From assembly GCA_905250125.1 (NCBI GenBank), contig CAJNOL010000664.1:1-64000 (forward strand): DNA of 64,000 nt, written 5' to 3'. The translations under genes were made by a program, and so were the position numbers. Source of the stretch: Rotaria sordida. Its lineage: Eukaryota; Rotifera; Eurotatoria; Philodinida; Philodinidae. The notes below the pieces were generated by a model. It worked only from the letters and a program-made list of their open reading frames with translations. It searched no databases and had not been told where the DNA came from. This document shows, piece after piece, positions 25,063 to 39,616 of this stretch (its first letter is position 1; each line of letters opens with the position of its first letter).

Positions 25063-25680
25063 ATTGAGTATATCCTCCCGGTCATGAAAAACGGAAAAGA
25101 CTGTTTTTTTGATTTCTCTATGATAGAACATCTTTTAGGTCCGCTACTTATATTACAGATAGATCTTGTGTTACTCTATCTGCTTGCAAAATTTCAGCCA
25201 TATACACCAAGCGTTGGCTGAGAAAACGGAAAATCAATCTTACGCACTCACATATAGTTGCGACAAACACTTGTAACTAATGCTTATGTTTTTGGTATTT
25301 CTTGTTTGATTCTGACTTGGTAAATATTGATTAGTTGCCTTCTAATCATGATTTGCGAAGAGTAACACCTGTTGTCACCATTTGTAAATCATCATTAGAA
25401 GGCAACTAATCAATATTTACCAAGTCAGAATCAAACAAGAAATACCAAAAACATAAGCATTAGTTACAACTGTTTGTCGCATCTACATGTGAGTGTGTAA
25501 GATTGATTTTCCGTTTTCTCAGCTAACGCTTGGTGTATATGGCTGAAATTTTGCCAGCAAATAGAGTAACACAAGATCTATCTGTAGTATAAGCAGCGGA
25601 CCTAAAAGATGTTCTATCATAGAGAAATAAAAAAAACAGGCTTTTCCGTTTTTTCATGACCGGAGGGATATATAATTCAA
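25063..25680. mobile_element. Fold-back (long inverted repeat) element, about 620 bp
   Basis: Arms of about 296-300 bp (25063-25358 and 25381-25680) are highly similar reverse complements around a loop of about 22 bp. There is no transposase ORF. It would form a very stable hairpin in single-stranded DNA or RNA. It is the most regular of the four fold-backs in the window and unrelated in sequence to the one at 3.8 kb. Confidence 0.85.
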
Positions 25681-26487
25681 TCGATGTTATTTTTTTCGAG
25701 GAGTGTAGTTTTCACTATTTATCTACAAGTAAGCTACGTGATCTTCGTATGGCTCGGAATTTGAATCATCATTGTCAGAAAAAAAATGCAAGCGCAATAA
25801 ACACCAAATTTCACAATTTCACTACATCAATGACGTTGGTTTTGTTTTTTTCTTCCCAGAGTATTGCATATGATGGTGCATGATTACTTTTGCCGTTCTC
25901 CAACGAGTGAGCAGTAGTCAGTCGACAATTGAATAGTATAAAAATAGTGTAGACAGATAAACGTAAGTACAACTTCATTTCTTTCATTTTTCTCTTTTAT
26001 TTTATAGAGGATTAAAATAATACTTTTTCAAATAAAATTACATATTCCATATTAGAGATTAGTTTTCGTAAGAATTCCGAAATGATATTTCTAAATATTT
26101 TAACAATCATTGATCTTCTATTCAAGTTTCCAAAACAGAGATCTCAAAACATTGAATGAACTGTTTTTATGTTCGAATCGAAGTACATGTAGGAAAAATA
26201 TTCGAAATTGGTAATAATAAACTTCATTTTCTCACATTCAGTAAATACATAAACAAAATCTAGAGTAAATATTGCATCAGAATTGATGCTTCAGAATAAC
26301 AAAAAAAAATTTCATTGGCCCATACTAAGATGCTTGGAGAAAGAGTTTGAGTTGCGCACAGCGTCATCTATATCATTGGTACATATGTACAAGGACCTGA
26401 TTAGATCAAAACACTTTTAGTGAGTCTCTTAGTAATACTCATGCCAAACATACATGTCTCTCATTTTCTTTATTGAATTTTTCGTGA

Positions 26488-30319
<3,832 letters not shown>

Positions 30320-30402
30320 CTTTTGTCTTGACATATGTTTATCAAGTTGACTTCTATTCAATAATTTTTTTTCGTTTTATACGAAAATCATTTTATTACT
30401 TG

Positions 30403-30408
30403 AATAAA
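30403..30408 (+). promoter_or_regulatory. Polyadenylation signal AATAAA for the VIT-vWA gene
   Basis: AATAAA about 84 bases after the stop codon, beyond a small hairpin made of TTTTCG and CGAAAA. Confidence 0.45.
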
Positions 30409-31057
30409 TATATTTTTCGAAAAACTTTTAAATAGATTCAAACTTTCGATTTTTATAGTGCTTCGTTCTCAATTAAAATTGAACTATATGTGGAATAGTT
30501 TTCCGTAGTAAGATCGCATAGTGTAGTTCAAATAAACTTCATTGTGGTACTACGAAATATTCCAGTGATTTCGATTATTCAGTTATTTCAAAGTACTGCC
30601 GATATCATAGATGATCACTAACATTTTCTTAGGCTGTTGTGTGAAGAGTGAAGACTTATTAAGGATCAATAGAACTGTATATTGGTGTCGTGTCAGATGA
30701 ACTCGATCCATCAATCACTGTTGGATACATGTCTATCTGAAAAATAAAACGGATTCGAAATATAAGAATTCTAACGCGTTAATTCATTATTCTTTCATGT
30801 TGGACAAATCAATTGAAATTCAAAAAGTATAAGTCACACAACGAGGGTGTTGATCTGTTGGCAGAATTCCGAAGTCAACACTTCCAATAAAAGGGACCTA
30901 CACCCATCCATGTATAACTAAAATTCAGGTTTTTTCTCTTTCAGACATTCAAATATAATTTGCATAGAAATGTATGTAAAAGAATTCTGATTAATTTTTC
31001 CTACATATTTCTTCAAGATGTGTCCTTAAAATATCGATTTTGACTGAAATTCTGTTC

Positions 31058-31098
31058 AGTGTGGATCTACTCTTTAATCACCCCAACACCCACACCCT
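31058..31098. repeat. Telomere-like inverted repeat (short left arm)
   Basis: CAGTGTGGAT, a loop of about 15 bases, then CCCCAACACCCACACCC. The left arm is reduced to about 10 bases. Confidence 0.55.
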
Positions 31099-32080
31099 TA
31101 TTGACAACGTTAACATGATTTCCAATGTCAATAATTATACTGCTTCTTAGAATTACCAGATATAAGATTGAAGCTTTTTGAATAGTAAGCAATAATTTCG
31201 TAATACAATTTAAATGCTTCATAATTGAAAATCATGTTAACATTGACGGATAACTCGTTTTTTCCACAGTCATTTTAGCCTAAATTTTCCACATGATTTA
31301 TCAACTTTTTAAAAACTCAGTCCAGATCACTTGTTTTTCTTATCGATCTAAGAGTGAGAAAATTGATTTCAAAATTTTGAACATTTCATGAACCGAAAAT
31401 AATGTAACACATAAGACATGCAATACCAGTAACCAGTGAACAATAACTGATCACTCCTACGAAAGAATGAACGGATACTTGAGAATATTTCCTCGTAAGT
31501 CTTCTCTCTAACGATACTTTTCTTCAAACAGTTTATTCTCGATCCAAATCAATGAGTACGAATGACATGTAAGATTTATGAAGTATTTCTTTTATCGATT
31601 ATTATGTTTACAAGATTTTTCTTCGACGGAAAATATTGATTAAAGAATGAATTGTTAGACATAAAAAACTTATTACCTTCTCTAATTGTTTCATTTTTTT
31701 TCTGCTTTCAGTAAACATTCAACTGGTAATGCTTGTTTGCATAGTTCAACTAAAGAAAATATTTAGCTTTCTTGTAACCATTTCATTACTTATTCTTCTA
31801 GTTTTCTTTTGCATTAAAATACTCGAGAAAAACAAGGACTGAAATAAATCAAGATTCATTTCAATCGTAATTATGTCAAGTAATAAAGATAAGATGATAG
31901 GAAAGTTCATTTATATTGAATAATAAATGCGTGCTACAACTAATTCATTGATTGGCGTTTTATAAAAGAAAACTTTCCATTGAGCATCTATATGAAATAT
32001 ATTTTTGTTTTTAAAAATAATGTCGATTCTAATTCTATTAAACTACTAGGAATGGAAAACGATAAGATTAAACATCGTCC

Positions 32081-32912
32081 GGTATTAGTAAAATACGCTC
32101 TCACCAACTCCCATCCACTCTGACCCAGATCTTAACAACAAGAATAACATTCAATAATAAACACAATTATCGAAGGGGTTCGATATATTTGAACGTATTG
32201 TACTTAGAATTATGTTCCTCGCAGTTCTTCAATAAGCATTTCGCTCTCTTTTCTTGAAAACAAACTTGCCATATATCTCATCAACGAAAGAATATAGGTG
32301 AAAATATCACCGGACTCACGTATCTCCACTTCAGATTCACCCAGAAACTTGTTCCAACTACAAGTAGATGTACTCTATTCAACAGTATGCTCAGAATTAC
32401 CATAATCCGAATTATAATTTTCAAGTTTTGTACAGCATCATCTATGGTTTCAAAAATCATATTTTGAGCTTTGCTAAATCTGAATATACTGTTGGATAGA
32501 GTTCATCTAGTTGTAGCTGAAACAAATTTCTGGGTGTATCTGAAGTGGAGATACGTGAGTCCGGTGATATCTATATTCTTTCATTGATGAGATATATGGC
32601 AAGATTTTTTTCAAGAAAAGAGAGCGAAATGCTTATTGAAGAACTGCGAGGAACATAATTCTAAGTTCAATACGTTCGAATATATCAAACCCCTTCGATA
32701 ATTGTGTTTATTGTTGAATGTTATTCTTATTGTTAAGATCTGGGTCAGAGTGGACTGATAAAAATGATATTTGATTCTTTTGTCTAAGACTCTCTGAAGG
32801 AAATGGATCAGAGTGAGGTTTCTTGAATGAAAAATTTTATGCTCTATCTGTTGATACTACCTTTGAATCAAACAGTGGTGAGAGCGGGTGAGAGCGTATT
32901 TTACTAATACCC
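32081..32912. mobile_element. Fold-back element with an arm interrupted by about 130 bp
   Basis: The left arm (32081 to about 32378) is matched by inverted sequence at about 32490-32755. The outermost about 26 bases of that arm (GGGTGAGAGCGTATTTTACTAATACC) are displaced to 32886-32912 by about 130 bp of extra sequence that the left arm lacks. Either the right arm gained an insertion or the left arm lost it. There is no ORF. Confidence 0.8.
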
Positions 32913-33046
32913 ATTAATTTTTGATAAATGTAAATAATATTTTATGTATTATCAATACGTTGACAATTTCATATGGTAATATATCTCGATAAGAAAATAG
33001 ATTATTTTAAAAATTTCTATAACACGAAACATAGAGATAAGAGATC

Positions 33047-33250
33047 CAGGGCTGGCCCGAACCATGGAAAGTTGGGGGGTGTTCGAAAATTTTTTTTTGT
33101 AGCTTTAGTAAAAAATCTTTTTTTTATCGTCACAAATGTAGTAGGTGTTTAGATAAGACTTTTGACGAAAACCGAAAAAAATTCCATCGCGCCTCTGCAG
33201 AGAAAAAAGAAAAACTTTTCAAAAGTTGGGGGGGCGTCGGGCCAGCCCTA
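33047..33250. mobile_element. hAT-type MITE, 204 bp, with 8-bp target duplication
   Basis: 14-bp terminal inverted repeats (CAGGGCTGGCCCGA and, at the other end in inverted form, TAGGGCTGGCCCGA) are flanked by a perfect 8-bp direct repeat AAGAGATC (33039-33046 and 33251-33258). CAGGG-type ends with 8-bp duplications are the hallmark of hAT transposons. It encodes nothing and is therefore non-autonomous. The perfect duplication implies a fairly recent insertion. Confidence 0.9.
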
Positions 33251-34811
33251 AAGAGATCATAGAGAAAAGAAAATGATTTCTTATCATTTTATATGCGGTA
33301 GTGCAATTGCAAGTACACAAATAACTTATGCAAGATGAGACAGTTATATATTTTTCGTGTAGCTCTATTTACTGCAAATTGGTTCAAGATTACAGCTTAT
33401 CGAAAGAATATCTCTCAAAATGAAATGATTACTAAAATTCGACAGCCAAAATCATTGTTTGATATGATTTTCGATAAAGATTTTTATGTTCGACATGAAT
33501 ATAACCCTGCTTTAGCCATTCGGCAACGGGAAATATATGTACACAAGTAGCACATGATGATAAATACATATCAAAAGAATATAAGAGAAAGAAAATGTTT
33601 ACATGCACGGTGGGGCTACGGAATATCTCGAGAAAAAGCGAGAGCAATCGTATGATTTGATCCAGTAGACGAAGCTTAAAATACATCAAGATTTTGAGCC
33701 TTTTGATAAGTTGCATAATTTCGAGATATCCAGCGAGTTTTTCTCATACAGTTAAAACTTTTGGTGTATGTATATCATTTAAGGAAACGACAGTTAGTAT
33801 TGAGTGAGAAAATTTGTATTTAATCAATCTTAGAGATCTAACCATGATTTCTGTATGAGCCTAGCAAGGTACCATAGTCAATCATGTATTCAACGTAGAA
33901 GAACAGATGATGTTTTTCATAATAAATAGAAATAAGATAATTATGACAAGGACAATACCAGAGATTGTTGTAAACATCTATTTATTGTTGTCATCATTGT
34001 TTTATGAGAATATCCAAAATATTGATGAACAATGCTCTAAGATAATTGGAATATAATAAAAGCCAATGGCATTAACCATATGCTTTTCTTCATTTTTAAA
34101 CTATCTACAAAAATTTTATCGTAGAGATCGAGCGGATCATAACTTTGTCTCATTCATCACAATCCGTGATGCATCCAAATGGCAATATATCAAAAAAAAC
34201 ATGCAAAGAAAAAAAGGCAAGTTTTTTGGACTCAACATTTCAGATTCAAAATTCGATATTTTGCCTTTAGAATAAGAGAACTACATGACAGAGTTGTATT
34301 CAATAGGTGACGGAGTAGACGATCGAAATTTAGATTTCATAAGATTTTTTATATTACACAATATGAATTTTCAAGGTTATCTATTTCGAACTGCTTACAA
34401 GATTCTCTACCACTCTGCTCGACATTTAAATAGCAAATGTTGATTTCAAATGTTAAACCAAAAATGAATTCTATACCAAGCATTAACATATAATACCGTT
34501 AAAATGCATATACTATGAAATGTGAAAGATGACGCAATAAGTAGGTCAACCTGTCGCGCACCCTTCATTTTCAGAAATAACCCATTTAGTGAGTAATAGA
34601 ATCAACATTACTGCATCAGAATTATTCTTCTATGTACCAGCATAACAACCACCTGTAAAAAGTGATTCATTCTTGTACACGTCTGTTGCTCTCTCTTGAA
34701 AGAAACAGAATTCAAAAGGAAGAAAGAACTGACTCATCTACATAGGAGTATAAAAATTGAGATGCAATTCACTTTCTATGTAAATCTTGAATTTTTTATA
34801 AACAATTATCA

Positions 34812-35803
34812 ATGCCAGAAATGTTAATTGACAATAATAATATCTCAACACAAGATTCGGCACCTTGCCCAATCTACACGTGTCAAATGTAAGTTTCTAC
34901 AAAGTAACTGTCTTTATAATGATAGAATTCTTTTTCTGAACTGCTGAGCGAGAGAGAGAGCAAAGAGATATTTAAAGAGGAAAAATTAAAAAAATGTTAT
35001 GATTATTCTTGATATGTTGAATAGTTGAGACAATTTCAATATTTCAAAATATATTGAAATTATTTTTCACATGTAGATCAAACAAGAATGAAATAAAAGT
35101 CGAACAATCATGTACCGTATGTATGGAATCAAAACCATGTATAGATTTTGAAACACAATACAATAGTGACTGTACACATTCAACTCGAACAATCTGTAAT
35201 AGTTGTACGTATGAATATTTGCGTAATAATTGGAATATTGGCTCCGAAATTTCTTGTCCAGAATGTTCTATTCCTTTATCTCATAATGCCATTAAATTGA
35301 TTCTCTTCGAGAATGGTGATATTACTCTCTACAACCGTTATATACAATTTGAACTTAATAGAATTCTTGAACAAAATCTCGAATTTGTTTGGTGTTCACA
35401 TGGTTGTGGTTCGGGTCAATTGAATGAAGGTGCAACAATGAATAATACTATTGAATGTGTTAATTGTCATAAATTAACTTGTTTCACACATAAATGTCCA
35501 TGGCATGATGGAATGACATGCGAAGAATATGATATGCCTCGAACTAATGGACAATTACATGCTAGTGAACGTTGGATCAAAGTGCATACTAAAGAATGTC
35601 CCACATGTCACTCTCATATTGAGAAAAGTGAAGGTTGTGATCATATGACTTGTTTGAAATGTAAGCACGAATTCTGTTGGGAATGTTTAGTTCCTTATTC
35701 AAGTATCAAAAGGCATGGTGCTTACTTACATGATCGTAAATGTAAACATTATCCTGCTACAGAGACACGAAATCTTTTCAAGCGTTTTATTGATCTCTTC
35801 TAG
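34812..35803 (+). CDS. RBR (RING-IBR-RING2) E3 ubiquitin ligase, short form
   Basis: Exons 34812-34888 and 35077-35803 (188-bp intron, GTAAGT...TGTAG) join in frame to 267 residues. After a leader of about 30 residues comes RING1 (CTVCMESKPC ... CTHS..ICNSC ... CPEC), then an IBR domain (VWCSHGCGSGQ ... CVNCHKLTCFTHKCPWHDGMTC), and RING2 (CPTCHSHIEKSEGCDHMTC, then CKHEFCWECL). The Cys of HMTC aligns with the catalytic cysteine that RBR ligases charge with ubiquitin. The protein ends shortly after RING2 with a His/Cys-rich tail and lacks extra N-terminal regulatory domains, unlike Parkin or the ARIH proteins. It likely acts in ubiquitin transfer; the substrate is unknown. Confidence 0.9.
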
Positions 35804-36199
35804 AACTCATTGTTTGTTTGTTTGTTTTTCATTCGAATATGTTGAATGAATCAAAAATGAGTGAATTGTATTCATACTAATCTCATTAATTCACTAGATA
35901 TATAGTGGTAAAAACGATTCAAAACAAATGGTGCAAGAGAGATGTATAAAAATACCCATTGAATCTATTGAAAGAAGACTCATTAATAATTGTTCAATGG
36001 CAAAAAAATCTGTATTCTGTACAAGTCATATTATAATTTTTTTTAAATATATTCTTTTCAATTGTTAAATTTGGATGTGGGTGTTGTTTTCCAGAATGGA
36101 GATCATTTTTACACCAGTGGCGAAAAAATTTTACAACAAATTGATACATCTGTCAAGATATTAGGATCAATTCATTGGGGTCAAAAAGCAGAGCATTTT

Positions 36200-36890
36200 G
36201 AAGGGTTGCGTCTACAATGCCATCAAGAAGTACAAAGAAATTAGTGTATTAGTGGAAGAAAAAAACGCTCTGCACTACCACGCCTTGTCCAAGGTAATAA
36301 TCGAATCGAAAGATTTGAATCAGTCTTCACGTAAACCGGCCACTCGAAGGACAGTTTTCAATTAACTGAAAAAATTGGGTTACGAATATAAGATAAACTT
36401 CATGAGATAGTAACTTATTGTAAAGCATCATAAGCGAAGAATAGTCTGATGTAGAAGCATCGCTATTTTACCATGAACAATGTTGGGAAAACGTCATTTT
36501 TTCCAACTAGTGAGAACATTTTACGCACATCAACGAAAAAATCAAATGAGGATATGGAGAACTAATGAAGAATGACTTCATTTGGATTCTATCCAGCAAG
36601 TAAATGTTAGAAGAAATAGAGACAACGTAGGCATCTCGGGACAAAGAACAACGAAATGAAAAATACGAGTAAATCTACTGAAATATTTTGAATGACGAAC
36701 TGAAGCGATCGATGACAAACTTCATGAGAAGGTGAAAATACTTTACGAGCAAAATCTTGCTCCATGGCATATATAGAACACTGAGAAAGATAAAATTATC
36801 AGAATAAGGCTAAGAGCGTTATCATTCGCAAGAACAAGGCAACCCTTGGTAAACGTCTTGAGCAAGAGTGAAAACGAATCGATATTGAAA
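36200..36890 (+). pseudogene. Dead Tc1/mariner transposase
   Basis: Reading across frames recovers the layout of a Tc1-type transposase. First comes a helix-turn-helix part (AIKKYKEISVLVE, then KKRSALPRLVQG), then the start of the catalytic part (HRYFTMNN ... LRTSTKK). After that come MRIWRTNEE, LHLDSIQQVNVRRN and GISGQRTTK, and finally NLAPWHI...EKDKIIRIRLRALSFART. At least four frame changes and several stops break it. Terminal inverted repeats were not located. It lies just downstream of the RBR gene and is unrelated to it. Confidence 0.65.
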
Positions 36891-36919
36891 TGTACATATG
36901 TCATTCAATTGATTATTTA

Positions 36920-38090
36920 TTCATTCATTGATCATCATTTTAGATTATAGAAAAATGTTTCATTATTTTAAATGATATCAATCAAAATGAACACATAAGT
37001 ATGTGAATATTAATATTGATCCCTATTAAATAAACAAGATAGATATATAGAATGCCATGTCTTTTACTTCTATTTTCCTTATTATCTTGAGTATTCAACT
37101 TTAGTTTTTTTTTCGAAACTTTTCAAAACTAGATCAATTTAAGACATTTGAGGCAATTAAATTTTGTTGGGGGAGTAACTCTGAAATTTCCTCATATGTC
37201 CATGGACCTTTCGATAAAAACACTTATTGACCTCTTAACTCTACACTGCCACTCGTTTTTCTTTTTCCTATTTGTATTGTTACATGCAAAGTTTTCTTGC
37301 TTGTCGAACTGAATAACTACTGAAGTTATTGTTCTCTGTATCTTATTTAATGTACAGTAAGGATAAAATCAAAAAATTGAAATTTCGACTTTTTTCTTTT
37401 CTATTCTTGTCATAACTATCTCTTAGAGTGCTTTTACTCGTGTGTACAAAAGTTCAGTCCATGTAAACCAGAATCGAATCATCAAGAGCGTGTTCAATTT
37501 ATTATATGCGTTAGGAGTAAAAGTTTAATGATTTTTACGTAATTTTCATTGAAAAATATTCAATTCTCGATATTTTGCGAAAAGTCCTAAAATAAGCCGT
37601 TTGACCGAGGTAATCTTGACAAGATCGTATCTCAAGAATGGCTCCATCGATTGAACTGAAAGTTATGGTGAACCAATATAGCAATGAGTTCTATTTACGA
37701 GAAAAAGTTTATCTGTTCTGTGCATATTGGACTCTTGATGTTTTTCTGGATTACTCACTATAGTCAAAAACTCATAATTTAGACCATTTTAGAGGTTGAT
37801 ATCTGACAGCTAGAAGAAGATAATAACCTGAAATTTGTACCGGATCTAGAATTCGTAGAGCTGTATATGCATTGAAGATTTCAAATCTGCACCTTGGCCC
37901 TTTCGGCTAGTAGAATCCTTGCAAAAATGTTATTTAATTCAACATAAGTTCGAATTTGAACATTTATGGATAATTTTCCATAAAAACAGTTCATCTGTAG
38001 AAACCTATTCGTAACTTCATTATTTCCAAATTCAATTTCTTCATTCACGATTCTATTTCCTGAAACGCCATTCTTACAACATAGTTCACC
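36920..38090. other. Intergenic DNA, no gene seen
   Basis: AT-rich sequence without convincing ORFs. The 37.5-37.85 kb part has higher complexity and could be an old repeat, but no second copy is present in the window. Confidence 0.4.
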
Positions 38091-38100
38091 CACAAAATAG

Positions 38101-38148
38101 TGGGTGTGGATGTGAGAGTGATCTTGATAGGCTCACACCCACACCCTA
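38101..38148. repeat. Telomere-like inverted repeat
   Basis: TGGGTGTGGATGTGAG pairs with CTCACACCCACACCC across a loop of about 15 bases. A CACCCACAAAATAGTGGGTG palindrome overlaps its left edge. Confidence 0.85.
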
Positions 38149-39416
38149 ATATGAAAGCATTTAGAATATTCATTTTCTGTAAGCGATCTACTTGTCTTTG
38201 TTTATATTATTCCAGTACTTATTGAATATTTGACAATCACATTTTGACTTGTGGAATTTGAAGAACTGATCTGTTTGAAGTAACCTCTATGAGAGAAATG
38301 GTGAATGCAAGGGTTTGACTGCTTGTTTTACTCACACTGTGGTGATTGATGAATATTAATGTTTCCGAGAGTAGTGAGGTAAATACTTAAAATGACGCAA
38401 TTTCATCAGTGAAAGTATTCTTTTCATGCAAAAATAGTGCATGCTTTCAAATATAAAGTATATTTTTCCATCAGATCAGATAGTTTAACGATAAATAAGA
38501 TCACCCTCCAACTCCAACTCATTCAGATCTTTTCAAATATACTGCATTTTGTTACACACAACGTAGTTTCTTATATCACGACACAATCTCTGTTTAGCAG
38601 ACAACTGATGTAAAACTAATATTTTTTGTATGCTTAATTTTCACAAACTTATCATAATGATAATATTACCTGTGAATAAAAATATTTCATTCAGTATGAT
38701 GATGTACTAACTTCTGAATGATATTGATAAAATTTCTTTACATAGATAATGAGATTAGATGATGATGAACCTTATTCAAAATTTTCTAAATGACAATAAG
38801 CAGAATTCGGATTTTCTCTCATATGAGTTCAAACGTTGAGACAATCATTTAATTATAATTTCTATGTATTAACAACGAGATTGAATGTATTCTATCGAAT
38901 GAAAGTGTTCGAATTGATAGGAAATTATGCTTGCTTTGCTTTGAAAATCTTAAATCAAACTGTAAAATATTATCTTTCAATTAACCATTGAATATCTTAG
39001 AAGAATTAGCCAATCACTTTTCAAACCTATCTCATGTTTAATCTTCAGTAGCATTATAACATACAGGACTACGTAAATACATGTATGAACCACTGCAATG
39101 TTACTCAACTCGAATATCGATACAACGACAGAACGAGTATTATACTTCACAACAGGATGTTATTCATTTAACAAAGTAGTCGATCGTTTTCTGATATTTA
39201 TTATCAATACTCATTTTCAGAAACCATGACTATGGTGTTCGATTGATTTAGTTGAAAATCATAATTCGATGATTAATTATTATACGCTTGCTGTTCGATC
39301 ATTGAATGATGAAAAATCATAAAATGCTCTTCTATGTTTTCAGAAAGAAATGTTTACTAATGTGTCTTCAAAATAAAATTTGCTCAATACTTGAATGAAA
39401 TTACAAAAAGATTGTT

Positions 39417-39422
39417 TTTATT
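39417..39422 (-). promoter_or_regulatory. Polyadenylation signal AATAAA for the ART-TPR gene
   Basis: Minus-strand AATAAA about 195 bases after the stop codon; a second one lies at 39425-39430. Confidence 0.4.
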
Positions 39423-39616
39423 TGTTTATTTCATCAAATATACACAATTAGTACAAAAAAAAGAAAGAAACGACTACTCACATGGACTTAAAAGATATAC
39501 GATAGATTCAAGTCGTCAACAAATTACATATAGGATATTGAAGCTGACGTTTATTTGATTAGTCTTCATCGCTCTCATGACTAAGCATCAAACACGTATA
39601 TAATTAAGGTTTAAGT

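Noticed and set aside
25937..25970. TATA-like box followed by a GTAAGT donor as a 5' untranslated exon of the VIT-vWA gene
   Set aside because: Spacing would leave almost no exon between the start site and the donor; no supporting evidence.
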